Origin: Blasia pusilla
Taxonomy: Eukaryota; Marchantiophyta; Marchantiopsida; Blasiales
Assembly (NCBI GenBank): GCA_050084515.1
Contig: CM114271.1
Coordinates: forward strand, 37,882,001-37,946,000
Direction of reading: 5' to 3'
Length of the DNA: 64,000 nt
Part shown: piece by piece, positions 34,554 to 48,900 of the stretch
How positions within the stretch are numbered: the first letter of the stretch is position 1
Layout: each line of letters starts with the position of its first letter
Notes under the pieces: generated by a model
The model's input: the letters and a program-made list of their open reading frames with translations, nothing else
The model's database searches: none
Told to the model about the DNA's origin: nothing
Position numbers and translations under genes: made by a program

Positions 34554-36169
34554 CCGCTAAACTCAGAAAACGCGGACCATGTTTTGGAAGATGCGGTCGT
34601 TGCCGCCCTCGTCTTCCGTCTAACGCGTGGAAGGTATGGAAGACTTCGGGAACCACGTCAGGCTGTGACTCCCCTTAAACGCAGAGAAAACCACAAAGGA
34701 AACCTGAAAACATTTGTTTGCTTTCTCGAGGGCACCCAAATGGAACAGCGCATAGTCGCAGACGGCCTTGATCTGAGTAAGACGACATGTGAGCACCGTC
34801 TTATTCGAGATTTCATTCGCATATTCTTCGCGAGCTCTTGCGTGGACCGACTCCAATGGCCTCATGTCCTTCAGCAATCGTCTAAACTCATAACACATAA
34901 GTTCGATTCCGAATCTAAATGTCTCCAGCACAGAAAAATATGTTTCGCCGTGACGTCGAGTTTCCAACAATGCCTATTGAGTCTCACTCGAGTTTGAGAA
35001 TTAGAACCTCTCAAAAGGCGTTGAAAGGCCATACGTGGCGCCCCTCTTTAGCCATGTTACGATGACACCCCACATATGTTGAACAGGATGACGCGAGAAC
35101 GTGGCGATGTGCCCCGCTGTGAGGGCCACTATCTACGGCGCGTGTACGTCTAATCTGACGGCCATGAATGTTTCTGGAACTCCACTCAAATCCAAATCTC
35201 TACAGGTTATAAAACCTTCTCAGATATTTCAGGATTGTGAAATAGACACCTCACTTTTATGAAAGCCATCAACTTTGACGCAAGGATTTAGAGTAAAGAT
35301 TAATCCGTAGCCTCCAATTCGCAAAAGTGGAAGTACATGGATCTGTAGAAACAACCCCTTCTTAGCTAAGCATAGTAGAAGCAGATGCCTCTACTAGCTT
35401 CACACGAACATACACTGAGAGCTAGTCGACCTAGAAATCACTACCTAGCAATAACCCTAAATTTAGTTGCCCTACTATTGTCTAACATGGACATTTCTAG
35501 TCCTTCTTGTCCATCGTTGCATTTTCAACCATAACAAAAGGCTGGTACATCAACACACGATCGAACCCAATGCTCAACTAGGAGACATATGAGAGCAAGG
35601 TTCTTATCTTTGAAGAGGAATGTTGTTACAAAACTAGTGTGGGAAGGGAAAACGTTAGTGAATTTTTTTTCTTGCGTCACAATAGGAACTCATGTTGATG
35701 ATCTACATTTAATTTTTAATAAGACTGAATTGTATGAACGCAATGTCAAATTGAAGACATGAATTAATATTGGCATGTAAGTAGCAAAAAGAATACCATG
35801 ACAATATTAAGAAGTGGATCAACTGAATTTGTACCATATAAATCTTGGAGATATAAACCTTTAAAGTTAAAATTATTGAGCACTTCTCAATTGTTCAACC
35901 CACTATATTCTCATTCACAAGAGTTTTTCAGAAACAATAGTTATTTGAGTAAAATGCACCATAAAGAGATTTTTGTGTTGTGCTAACTATAAGTTTCCCT
36001 CTAGCTGCTTTAGCTTAGATTTTGTCACTCTTTCTTCACAGCCTTAACCAAGAGGTTAAGGCAGGTTAAGGCAACTAAATGAATGATGGCGCAAAGGTAT
36101 GATAAGAATCCATGGTCTCTAAAGTTGGCCTAGGTTATCCAACAACACCACACGTGTTGTAATCATCGC
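34554..36169. other. No gene seen
   Basis: Open frames on both strands at 34584-34997 overlap each other without a recognisable domain. The rest is AT-rich. Confidence 0.4.
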
Positions 36170-37885
36170 TCGCTATATCTCTAGCCTAGCTGGCATATCT
36201 AGCAACTTCGCCGCAGCAGCATGCCATGACTCAATGGGGGACGTCTCGAGCACCTGATCCGAGGGCAAGTCCACCGCCTCTTCAACTACATGTGAAGGAG
36301 AGGCAGTCACCTCTCCATGCTCACACAACGTGGCGGCTAGTCGGAACACCTCTGTTGGTCCAACTCCCAGCGTCCCCAACTCCATGGCAAAAAATAAATG
36401 GAGCCTAACTCACCCTAGTGGCCACCTCCAATAACGTGGTCGACACTAGCTCCACCCGAGCCGGCATAGGAGTTGCCTCTCCAACTCTTCGTGACGTTGA
36501 TGCACCTGCCTCACCCATGGGCACTACTGATCGTCGAGGCACCATCGACAGTATATGGAGTGCCTCCAACAACATGAACGACTCGGGAACCCTCACCTGC
36601 CGTCCGATCGGTCCCCTCTTGTGGGTCAATCTCAGCCGCAACTCTCAATGGCTTGGTTACTCTTGCAGCATCTCGACTCACCACCGCATTAGCCTCAACC
36701 TGAGCCGCACTACCTATAAATCCCATCCCCACAGAATCCTCACCAGTGTCGTGGTAAGATGTGGAGGCTGCTGTTTTAAGTCTAGCGTTTAGGGTCTAGC
36801 AACTCTTAGCTCTGTGCATGCCCTTAGCTGCATCATCGTCATGGAAGCAATCCTCTGCTCCAATTGATCGATGCGTGTAAGGAGCGCTGCATCGGGTGCA
36901 CATCCTCCATCTCTTGTGACTGGTGATGGAACTCTACGACCACGATCATCCACTACTCAATCTCCACGAACTCTCTCGCCCCCAGGTCCTCTGCCTACCT
37001 CTGGGCATACCTCCCGGAAAAGATCAAAACACCTTTCCCTATTGTGACCATGTTAATGATCACACAGCAATTATGGTGGGGCCATCCTAGGTGGCTCCTG
37101 AGCAATTGGAGCTATTCCTACTCGTGGACCCATCAAATCCCGTGAAAATCTTGTGGTCATCATATGCTCTTCACTCATGTTGAGCTCTACCCGCTCAGAC
37201 AACTCGAAGACCACCTTCAATGTGGGCTTCGCCGTATGAAGCAACATTGCATCCCAAACTCTCCTCCGTAGCTCCTAGTCCAAAACCTCATACCAATATT
37301 GAACTGACTTTGCCTCAGTCATCCCTTATGTGGCAATGATCAGCCTTCGCATGCGCGTGAACGCCTCCCTCAGAATCTCACTCAATCTCCATTGAAAATC
37401 CTATAGACTCTTCATCTTATCGATCCACACGCCTTGGTAGCTCCTCCCCAACTATCGGAAGAACTTCACTATAGGACTGAAACTTGGTGGTTCTCTACCA
37501 CGATAGGTCTCTTCCACCTCAACACTCTCACTGCCATCCACTCCATCTAGTCTCCGGGCTTATAGTGAAAGTCTCTCTGCTCTCACTATTCCATCATACG
37601 CCTCGCAACCACTAGTGGACATGTACCCTAGAGCCCAATACACCCTCCAAGCATCGATCTCTATAGAGTATAAAGATTGGAACCCCATGTAATCATCCAT
37701 TGGCGGACCCTCCAAGTGCTGGAACAAGCCCTTCCATGCCATGAAAGGGTTGAACCATGTCGAGGTCCGTATCTCTTGGAAATCGCACCACGTGTCAAAC
37801 TCCTAGATGATGTCATCTAGATCTCTGGTGCCTACCGCACCTGAGAAAAAATGCATGCCTTGATGACCCATGTCGTCCATCTCTC
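36170..37885 (-). pseudogene. gag: Retrotransposon gag-like remnant
   Basis: Reading down the minus strand from about 37885 gives a coherent frame: MDDMGHQGMHFF, then WKGLFQHLEGPP and YRGREPPSFSPIVKFF, then the helical LSEILREAFTRMRRLI with VQYWYEVLD, and a PTLKVVFELSERVELNM segment. This order resembles the capsid region of plant gypsy-type gag. A CDH..GHNRERCFDL segment near 37050 is in the place of a zinc knuckle but lacks a clean CCHC pattern. Stops interrupt it repeatedly. The 3' part (to 36170) is Ala/Val/Glu-rich and low in complexity. No protease or pol follows. Family assignment is by resemblance only. Confidence 0.5.
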
Positions 37886-39370
37886 TCCACGTATCACTGT
37901 ACCCGTCTACAATCTCGACACCAGACCTGCTGTCTAGTGATGATGATCCAGCCCCGGACGGAAGTCAGGGTGGTTACTTGCTCGAAACCCCTCCATACCT
38001 CACACCACTCCGTGTCACTCCACTACCACTTCTCATACTACCCCGTTCTTCTGCACCTTAGAAGAACGTTGTGATGACAACCCTATCTCACCCATTCAAG
38101 CACTCAGACTCACCAAGAGTCTCCCACACTCCTCACTAGCTCACCAATGCTAATCGTAATCGCGTTACCGCACACCCGGCTTCATGCACACTCAACACTC
38201 CGGCTCACCATGAGCCTCCCAACTAACTCATCTAAACTACTGACACTCTCGGGTCATAACCCCTACTCGAGAATCACCATATATCCACAACACGCTACAC
38301 ATACATGGAGACTACACTCATCACCATCCCTACACCCATCTAGCACCACCTACTACCCGATATCTAACACCCTCAATAACATGAGAGAAGTGCGGGAAAA
38401 GGGACTCGAATGGGTAACCTAAACATGCCCACTATCAATCTACACGCCAACACTGTACGTCAATAGTACTCCTCCATGTGGTACGGCAACCTCTGCAACA
38501 CGACACTCTCTTCAAACACACGTCAAACCTCCTGTTAGTAGATATGGACTACCCCTCGGCATTAGCAAGTGTCTCCACCACTAACACTCCATCCCAACTT
38601 TCATCGCAAATTTTTGGTGCAAATATCCCATCTCGCTCTCCGTCACACAATGCCCAAATCCCATCTGCGCTTGCCAATACATCAAGTCTCCAAAACTCTC
38701 TATGAACGGTAAATCAGACTCCCGCCACACATCGTAATGCCTGCTCAGAAATACCAAGTCGCAAAATCTCCCCTACTACGTATCCCAAATTTACCACATC
38801 CGACACTCAACTAGGTAGCATGTCTACCACGTTCACCCTACACACCACGTCCACCATTCCAACCCCGTAACCCCGACTTGCTAGCCGCTCCGCCTCTCCA
38901 GCTCTCCACTTAAACCCCTTCGGCGCCTCCCATATTGTGGCTCCCCTGCACCCCGACGGCGCGGCTACCCTTTGTTCGGAGTCTGGACCTTCCTTCTTAC
39001 TCCCAACCCCTATGTCCTAGCTTGCGCCCCTTGTGCGCCTCCTACCACCTGCTTCCTTTCCGTTGGGACGGCCTGCGTTCCTATGTGCCTTCCTACGGAC
39101 TTGCCTCCCTCTCCTTTCCCCCGAGATAGTTGCTTAAGAGGCCCCCCGCAAACTTATTACCCCGACATCAGCCCCCTACAAACTATTGTTACCAAATAGG
39201 CCCCTCCACCCTGCCAGGTCAGCTGCTATGCAGGTAACTCTCAAGTGTTCTTGTATGTTGCTATTGTAGGAGGGTTGTGCACGATATGAGAGCAGACTGC
39301 AGTACAAGCCTCACGACATGGTTGACTAGCGTTTAGGGTTAATCCTAATAGAGCCTTCCTAAACGAGGAT
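37886..39370. other. C-rich non-coding sequence, no gene seen
   Basis: The plus strand is unusually C-rich and G-poor for about 1.4 kb (38000-39150), with CCTCCC/CACTC-type words. This may be untranslated or LTR sequence of the gag-like element on the minus strand. I found no paired LTR. Confidence 0.35.
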
Positions 39371-39382
39371 CACGACATGTAA

Positions 39383-42197
39383 ATGCAGGGATTTCTTACC
39401 TCGAACATCAAGGTCTCTTCCTCAATATTCTCATTCTACGATGTTCATCTATTGGATATTCTGAAAATGGATGGTACAAAGCGTTCAAAGATGTATTGGA
39501 GACATCGCCCACTGATTTTACCCGATTTTTACACCGACATTTTTTCCCCATGGATGAGAAGGGTATATTTTCCGGCGAAGAGGAGACACACAGGAAGTGG
39601 TCTGCGGCCATTCCACTTAGAGTCTAGAGCCACGTTTGACTTGTGGAAAGCTTCCACATTCGGGAAGGAGCCTAATCTAGTAGGATATAGCTTGGAAGAA
39701 GGTAAGTTCTGTTAATTAGCTTTTGCTCTCTTGACCGGCTGCTATTTTCAAGCACTGATGAAGTAGGAGAGCGTTTCAGAGGATTTTAGCCACCACTGCG
39801 GATATACTAGCTGCTTTTTGTTTCATGTGGATTCATCACTACTAACTTCGATGTGAACATGTTTTGCAGCCCATAGACAGGCTGAACGGATCCGTTTGAA
39901 TGAAGTGTTTGTAAACTTTGATGACTTCTAGTTTGCGCTTGATTGTTGGTGCTCCATTAACTCCAGAGGGAAGAGTTGTGCACGGACAAAGAGATGGTAT
40001 CGACTTTGCACTTGCAGATATGGTGCTACCGTAAGAGGGAAAGGTCCCCCCGAAAGAATGGAGGCGAAGACATGTTGTGGCAAGGCGCCTGAAATAGAAG
40101 ATGATGAGAATATCATCGGTCAGAAAATGATGAGACACCTGCAACGTGATCAAGATGCCCCTTTAGGAGACATAATAGGTCCCATAGAGGCAATGTTTAA
40201 CAATAAACGCGGCCTACTCGAAAGTCAAAAAATTCAGGAAGTGGATTCGACACACGGAAGTAGCGCCCACTATTTGCCTTCAAATGTGAAACCGCCCTTG
40301 GCGGCTACGGCAGATAGCCGCTTGGTGGATAGCCTCTTGGCAACTAATCGTATTATCGACAGGCTAGTGTGGAGCAGCCGATTTTGAATGTTTGGGTGGA
40401 AATAGAGAGCATTGAAGACCCTCCAATTTATAAATGCTCAAATGGGATGGGAGCAGCATGGCATCCACAACATTCTAAGAGACCAAATCAGCCCATTTTC
40501 AAGAATACATTCACTGAAATAATGGAACCCTTGAACGACTCCATGCAGAGAAGAAGAAAGCGTGAACAAACATCAACTGAAAAAAGAACACCTGGGATTG
40601 CTCGGAATGGTGTGTGGGGAGATTTTTCGAGGTATATGTGTGTTCCAAATGAAAAGGTGCATACGTCTTGTGAATGGAGAGTAAGATGCCAATGACATAA
40701 GAATTATGGCTGCTATCAAATAACTATATGCAACCTCAAACACACATGCCGAGGACACATTCACTCGTGGAAAGGTCCTACCCATAAAGCAAAGTGGTTG
40801 GCAGTGGTTTAATCACAGTCTGGCAATAGGTGGCTATTCACAGTCTATAATATGTTGGCACCTATTTATAGTCTGCTTTTTGTTGCTTAAGTTTACAATC
40901 TGTTCTTTGTTGGCGCTTCAATGGCTATCTTACACATGATTTCATACCAATGTGCAAGTATGATTTCTGTATGAGAGATGGAAAGGCACCATTTAAAAAA
41001 TATCGGTGAAGTAGCAGGCTATGTTTGAGAAATTGAGCCTGAGAAGTTTGCTCGGTGTGCATTTCCCTTGCCTCGATATGGCAAAGTCACATCGAATCTG
41101 GTGGACGTAATCAAATCTCCAATCAAGCCTATTAGAGAAAGTCCTCCTCTAGGCATTGCGCCTGGCATGAGGAATGATATGATGAAGACTTATGCTAAGA
41201 AGAAGCTTGAAGCTTATCACCCTGAGAAATTCAAAATTGCATTAACAACATATGCCTTACTTCGATATTGGCAGAATGAGAGTACTTGTCAAGCATTCGA
41301 AGTTATTGCCTCAGATGAAGCAAATGCTCTAGTTGTGTCAAGAACCTCTAGGCACGAATTTCATGTTCACTTTAGTCCCAAGTGCCAATGCTCTTGCCTT
41401 GAATTTCAAGACACATGTTGGCCTTGCACTCATGTTATGGCGTGGGATGTATACACCGGAATGGATTCGGAGCAATTGTTTGGCCATAATAGAAAAACAT
41501 GTGAGGTTCTAAAAGCGGACATAGCCCTTGGTAGACCAATATGTACTAGAAGTCGTATGCAAAGAACTTGGCGGTGGCATGCGGCTAATAGTGGTACTAG
41601 TCTGGCGGATATGGCTCTTGTCGAAATGCCGGATAATACTATGGTGCATCTGGAAAATAATGCTCCCGAGGACATTATACAAAGCCTTGGCGTTAGGCAA
41701 GGAAAACCTGGCCGAGAAGTGGGGGTAAGGAGTGATCATAAGACGGGGGAAAAAAGTGCGGTTCAGATGAATGAGAATTCTCTTTGACTCTTTATGGATA
41801 TTACCACAACCAATGTGCATAAACGCAATTATGAGATCGGAAGTAGTAGTGGTGGTTACATTGGTGAAAGTATCCTTGATGAAATTGGTAGGGGAGAGAA
41901 TTGGGGCTCCCCCCGGAAGAAATGGAAGGGGACAAGAGGGTGGTGCTCAATTCACAAGCGTGCGACAAAAGATTCAGTGGCAAGCAGATAAACGATTCCT
42001 TGACATTTCCAACTGCGAAAGAAGTGTATAGCTTATCCGACAAAGAAAAAGAGGAAGCCATGGAAACGATTCACCCTCCATCAATCCCAAATTTAGACAT
42101 AAATTGGAAGGTAGATACATATGAGAATTGGAATCCATTGGAGGAAGCATTTTACATTACTTTAGCGAAGGAAGCTGCAAAAGAATACATTGTTTAA
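39383..42197 (+). pseudogene. MuDR-type (MULE) transposase missing its DDE core
   Basis: Near 39905 a VFVNFDDF..ALDCW segment starts a MuDR-like N-terminal region. A second block at about 40660-40800, WRVRCQ-stop-HKNYGCYQITICNLKHTC, matches the WRKY/GCM1-like zinc segment before the MULE catalytic domain; its in-frame TGA is at 40693-40695. The C-terminal part, open frame 41068-41787 (plus a few codons upstream), has FPLPRYGKVTSN, a variant of the family's 'RYG..TSN', and a SWIM zinc finger, CQCSCLEFQDTCWPCTHVMAW-like (about 41386-41445, CxCxnCxH). Frames 41794-41991 and 41901-42197 may be tail sequence. Between about 40800 and 41030 the DDE catalytic domain is absent and short 'GGCTATT'-rich DNA stands in its place. 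The element cannot transpose on its own. No terminal inverted repeats were identified. Confidence 0.8.
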
Positions 42198-44594
42198 GAG
42201 GGGCTTCAAATTATAACAGGAAATGAGTGACATTTTTTTCTTCACATTGTGAGGGGCGGATTTATTTCATCGTATTACGGCTACTGAATTGGAATTCAGG
42301 CACTGTATATAGTGTACTTAGTATAGATATTTTCTTGGCGCTTATTTTGACTCTCAACGGCTATTTTAAATGGATCAGCGAAAAACATGTGAATTGATTC
42401 GTTTTCCCGAGTTGTATCTGTATTGGTGCATTGCGTTTGTTTTATATGTATTCTGCTGTAAGCCAAGAACGGCTTTGCCGATCACCACATTTTTTTTCTC
42501 GACCATTTACCTTCTCATTGTCTCAAATGTTGTTTCAACACCTGCAATTATGAAGTGGGATACTGATTCGTAAATAGGAAGTTTTGAACGGCATTTTGGA
42601 CCGTCTTCACAATTATGCAACAATCTTTGAGGTCCGTAAGTTAACGGACCTACCTTTCATTTTGTAGGTCTGCTGCACCTACACTCCTTAAAAGGTCACA
42701 TATTTGCTTGCCTACCAAAATAGGTTTTACATTTCTTCAGTGTCTCACCTATTAGGCTGCCGCATGTCCTTACACGAAGACATCCACGTACTTGCTGCTC
42801 CTAAATAATTGCGCCTATGTGAGTGGGCGTCAAAGGATAATTGCGCCTGTGTGTAGCCGCCATTGCCCATTAGAGAAATATACGCCAAGTGGCAAGATCT
42901 TTAGACTAGTGTGTAGACTTTCGGATAAATACCCGCCAAGTGGCGATTAAATTCTTTGAAGAGCAAAACTTCCTTAACGACTTCGTGAAGCTCATGAGCG
43001 AATTAGGCTTGAGTGTCGTCTAAACATCAAAAATCCTACTGATTTCTCATGGCATTCCAAAATTTTAGCCTAAGTAAGTTCACTTCCAAACATATGCGCA
43101 TAAATATCCGCCCCGGAGGTGTGAAATGGAGATCTCGTGTAAAACCCTTCGGAGAGCAAAGGTTGTTCGTCCTATCTTGGTTGTGTGATGTTGAAGTTAG
43201 ACGTCCAAACATGCCAAGAAAGATATCCAAGACCAAACATGGTTATATCTAATATCTTCGTTGCCACGATTGAAGGTTAGTATCCCGACTAATATTCTCC
43301 GCAATTAGCCGCCGGAGAAAAAAAGCTCCCATCCAACTACGCCACTCTACGGCTCTTGCTTGGTTCTCGCTTTTGTGCAAAGTTTGGCATTTCTCGATTT
43401 GGGATTTTAGAATGTAATCCGTCATCGATGTCTAACTGTGTCTAGACCTGCACATAATTCCCCCCTCCATCTCTCGGGATTCTCACCATTTTATGATACT
43501 GTGAAAATTCATACTGCACTTGGGAACAATTGGAGGAACTCTGAAAACTCTTTGGGCTTATGGTTGCGGCTGGGTATAGCCATAGCTATATCGCCATCAA
43601 CTAATGTGAAACCTAGAGCATCCCAAGACACTCTACATGAAGACTCCCTTGTTTTTTTTTGGGCTTTTGGTCGATAGTATATATATTTTCCATTGCCACT
43701 AAGGCTCTACGTCTCCACTAAGTGAAACAAAAAAGCCTCCCAAGACACTGTATATAGCTCCAGCCTTATAGTGTAGACCAAGACGGCTCTTAGATGTGTG
43801 AAGATCAGGAAAGTTCCAGATCTTCCATTAGCACAACTCAACCATTGGCAAGCTTAGTTTCAACTGTCTTCATTTCCGGATTTTGGGTATTGAGAAGTGG
43901 CAAACAACAAATTAGGGTCATCAAATGAGCTGGACCTACTCAAAAAATTCAAGCAATCTGCGAGGAATCTCTCACCATTATTTGAAGATAAATTAAATTG
44001 TAATCACTACACCAAAGATCCGAGTGGAACAACTTTTTCGGACTTGTCATGACCGACAAAAAGAAGTCATTTAGGAAGATGGATGCGTAAGAGGCACTCA
44101 CTCAGGCGTGCAAGTAGAAGGTTGCTTCCCGAGGGAAGGGGGCAGAAGGGGGAAGTTGAACGGAGGCGGTTTGGGCATGGGAGACCAAGATTATGTGTGT
44201 AGCCGCCATTGTATGGTCACCATCGAAAGAATTTTCGTGACACCATTTCCCCCAAACGTGGTTGATTGTGTTTAGCCTTAAACCTAAAAGGCCTCCATCG
44301 AATGTAAACCCAATATCCTCTCAACACAGTGTTCGCACCCCCTAAACTGCACTATGCGGGGCGGTATATAGCCGCCCGTGTCCATGGCCTCTGTTTCTCC
44401 TGTTTTGTGCAATGGATTGCTCTTTGAAGGTTAGCCGCCATGGTAGTATGTTGCGCCTATCAAGCCACGTGAATGACATGTCCACTTATCTTTCATTCTC
44501 CAAAAATCTCAAGATTACAGTGGAGTTTAGGCTCTGTTTGACAATTGATGAAGGGAGTCCTCAGTCGGTGTTATCATATGAGATAAGAGTTACA
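42198..44594. other. No gene seen; flank of MULE and CACTA elements
   Basis: Contains recurring short words such as TAGCCGCCATTG (about 42853 and 44202) and CGCCAAGTGGC (about 42881 and 42929), and a small hairpin at 42630-42651 (AGGTCCGT stem). These suggest mobile-element sequence but no boundaries can be set. Confidence 0.4.
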
Positions 44595-45320
44595 TACTAG
44601 AAGAAATCCCTGGTTTTATGACTAGGTTATATGACTCATATGAGTCATATTTTAGATACCACGACTAACAATGACTGACGACTATTTTAGACACAAAAGC
44701 CAAGTCATATTTGTTTGGCAACTAGGCTAACTAGGATGGTCAGCTTAGGTGGAGGTTGGTATATGACTCGAGGGTGTAGTCATGAGGCCATGACTGACAC
44801 GGCACTTAGATGACATGGAATAATGACACATCATCAGTGACGTGGACTATTTAGTGTGATGTGTCACTGATGACATGGACTATTGTTGTGACATGTCAAT
44901 GATGATGTGGACTTGAGTACGACTCATCTAGTCATATGTGTATATTTTTCTAGTTACCACCAACGACTCCTTTAGTCATGATTGGTGTGCAAAAGTTCAA
45001 AATATCCTATCAAAATGCACCAAGTGTGCTCCATTTAGTTATAGTTGGCAACTCTTGTAGTCATTTTATTTTATTGAAATGTTGGTAAGGACTCATGTAG
45101 TCATGTACTATGACTAGAAGAGTAGAGTTACATGACTACTATAGAAGCGGACACAACTGGTTTAGTCACAAAGATATGACTATGTGAGTTGCGGTTATTA
45201 TGTAGTCATTGAAACAGAAGTGCGTGAGTCATACAATTATGACTAGAGAGAACTTGAAGCTTACTACTTCAGTTTTTGAACCGTACTGTGCAAGTTATAT
45301 CGATATGACTAGTGGGAAAA
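44595..45320. repeat. Left terminal inverted repeat and subterminal repeats of the CACTA element
   Basis: The terminal segment 44595-44626 is followed by more than a dozen copies, in both orientations, of TATGACT, TGACTAG and TAGTCAT. These include a perfect 22 bp palindrome at 44629-44650 (core TGACTCATATGAGTCA). Such subterminal arrays bind TnpA in En/Spm-type elements; binding here is inferred. Confidence 0.8.
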
Positions 45321-45910
45321 TAAATTTTGGATATTTTGGAATGTTTATTATGCCTTTTGAACGGTGCAAGAATTAATGGATTTGAATTATTGAAATCCTC
45401 TTTTCCATTTATATGGTGAATACTTAAGCGTTCACCTTAGCACATAGTATAATTTTGAAAAAGCGCAAATAACAAAACAACATCATATATCCAGAAACAT
45501 ATCAACTGAACTATATGGAAGTAGCGCATGAGCACTATGTTGTTACATTGAGTAGTGGCATCTTGAAGTAATCAAGAAACTACATATATTTTTTCTCTGA
45601 GTTTAGAAAGAGATGTAATAAGAATGTCTTGCTACAAACGAAACATACGTAAGCAATTAACCAAGCAAATAATGAAAACATACTCTTGAAAATAGATTTT
45701 GAGGGATGGAATGTCACCAAAGAGTAGCTTCCATACACCAAATTACAAAATGAATCACTATTACATGGGGTTATAATCCAAATAGATAAAATGAAGATCA
45801 AATATAGTAGGGTTTATGATATCATCTTGAAAGAGCAAGTAAGATCATGTCATCCATGAAAATAAAGTTAGTGCACCTTAGATAGTTGGGTGCCAAAAGA
45901 AAAGACTACT

Positions 45911-48900
45911 CTACTGAATCACCTTTCTCATATGCATCTTTGGCCAGAGCATGCTTGAGCCAATAGCATCACCAAATGTTTCTTGTGCAGGTTCGTCTAT
46001 CAAATTTGGCATCCACAAAGCATGTTCTGATTCGAACACCTCGTTTAGATCAACCCTCACCATGCCTAAGGGGATATCTTTGGCATGGAACTTGTCTCTT
46101 CCACCAAAACTTGATATAACTGCTGACCCAAGCACCATCCTACTCAACTTTGGCTTGGTGAGTAATACGTGATTACCAATTTGTAGCTAAAAAAATACAC
46201 AGGAATTTAGTTAGTATCAATTCAAATTCTTCCCACATGCATTTGCACCATTAATCTGAAAATAAAAAAATGCTATGATATACCTATTTGAAAGACCATC
46301 CCCATTTCGGAAGATGATGCAAAAAGTTCACAAGTCCTAGATGACCATTTGAGTGTCCACAATAAGAAATATCAGTGTCGTCATATAAACCTTGAATAGA
46401 AGATGCCATTATAGATGAGATAATTTACCTTAGTTATTTTCTTAGACGAGCTTGATCTGATTTCACTTTCCTGCTCATTCAAACCATCAAACTCTAGCCT
46501 AGACTTTTGTCTTTTGGCAGGTGATGATTTGGCTTGGCTGTCCATACTCAGGTTTTTTGCATATTATGCACGCCAAAGTCCATTGAACGTTGTAGGAAGA
46601 AATGAGTATTTTTTATGGATAGGTTGAAAACTACGCCAAAGAAAAATTCATTATGCCAAGGATGACATACTTACGAGTGATTCGAGTATCACCATCTGCA
46701 CTTTCTTTGGAACTTCTCCTTTTGTTGTTCCATTCTTGCAATTCTACAAACAACCCAAGTATTGAGAAATGAATTGTAAAACCAGATTTTTCACTTCAAC
46801 AATTAATTATATTAGAAGACCCTACATCTAGTGAAGCTAAAATCACTCCTTACCACCAGATTGTGTTGTTGCCATTGCCTCTTTTTGTATAATGATCTTC
46901 CTCTTCCCTAATTTTCCGGCTTCAGACGTTGGTGTAGGTTCAACAATGACTGTAAGTTACTCAAAACAAAGAAAGTCAGTTCTGAAATACTCATGCTGGA
47001 AAGGAAAAGTAGTTATAACCATTGAAAATCGAGGGCGGAAGAATGAGAATGGGCTACATGATGTGAGTTTCTCATCCCTTGTTGCATATGGTTGAGAATT
47101 GGATGGCGGGAAACTAGAAATCTACTGTGGTGTTGAAGACACATCCTTTGAAGTAAGCTTGGACACCATTTCCATGAGTACACTTAATGCTTTCTTCTAC
47201 CGTTCCATCTCCAACTTCACATCATCCAAATTTTCGCTCCACTTCTTTTCCACTTCTTCCAATTGAATAGTGACTATGGATTCCACACTCTGCATATATA
47301 ATCCAACGATCAATTAGATACAAAAAAACAATGGTTTTGCAACTATACAATCAGATACAACCATGATACTAACTCCATAATTCAACCTGATTAAGGATAT
47401 GATACTAACTCCATGATCCAATCAGATGAAGGTCATAATACTAGCCATGTCAATCCAACGGGTAAGAAAAGAGTTATGCATTTACATTTACCAATGAGCT
47501 CAATTGTGTGAAACCTGGTTGTTTAGGCAACTCATCTCTCTCTATAGATTCTAGCCCCATGCCCAAGGACTCCTTTGAGGTACGTTGTTGCACCTGCACA
47601 TGCTCCTTAAATACATAGATTATGAAATTCATGCATGGGAAAGGGTTCAATGCAAATATGGAAATGAAGCAATAATGGAAGTTTTCTACAATTATGTAAC
47701 TTTAGCAAGAAAACTAGGAAATGCCAAGATGAATTACATCAAGTCCATCTAAACCTGCACGGCTGGAGAAATTTAAAGTCTGGACCTTGGCCCTTACTCG
47801 AGCCATCTTTTCTGCCTTCATTTTGCCCTACTCGGAGAGCCAATAATCTACTAATCGATTCCATGACTCCTCATCGGTATCAGGGTGACATAGGAGTGCG
47901 CGATGAGCCCCATGTAATGTCCAATAGTTCTTGACATTGGATCCCTCAGTTTTCAATAGTTGTGCTATTTTTTTCTTCATGAAATCAAGCAAGAGAGATG
48001 ATGCACTCACATATGTGTACGCCTCAAGGATGTGATTCTGAATAGCAACCATGCTGATAGAATTTTTTTTACTAATCTCAATCCATGATAAGTCCAGGTA
48101 TCTCATCATCCATACCTTCAATTCATTTAGCCAAGGCTCATAACCTCGAACTCTAGGCGACGGAAAACCATTTGGCATGAGCTCACATGTAGGTTTTAAA
48201 ATCTGCTCCTTCCTAATCGAGACATCACGAGTCCACAAATCACGCTTTGTGCGACTCTGCCGTTCTCCTACAAATATATCACCATCCCAATTCTCAGATA
48301 TAAAAAATTTAGGGCCGACAATTATAAACTCACCAAATCATAATTATGTTGAACTATATTAACTATAAGACCAACTTATACTAGTAATAGTTTCACACCT
48401 TTCATAATCCAACCAACCATGTAATTTAGAACAATTGTAATCTCCCATTAAGCCTAGAAAATGTGGACTCATTTTACCATCATATCATTTCTAAAGTTTA
48501 GAAACTTAGGTTCTAGAATACAATTGCCAAATGAATGTGAATGTGGAGACTACCACATTTCCATAAATCAAAGAGACCATTCAAGAATTCAGCAAACACT
48601 CTAACAAGAATCATGAAACTGAGAACCAATATGTCAATTCTCAAAATTCATATGTATTATGAACAATTGAGGAGTATATATCAGCAAATAGCATAAGTGT
48701 GGTGAACTCTACCCTAACTATAACCGATAAACTCTGAGAACTTTGAAAAAAACCACATCATCTATAAAAAATCAGATGACCTAGAAATATGTAAACTATA
48801 AAATCAATTTCTCTAGGCATGAATTCTGTATCATATCATATCTTTTTTAATAACTTCCAAAACATAGACTCAAGAATTGAGTAGCCACGTGAACATAGGT

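Noticed and set aside
34372-34997. Overlapping open frames of about 90-137 codons on both strands
   Set aside because: They contradict each other, have no domain, and the hairpin at 34493-34553 explains part of the sequence pattern.
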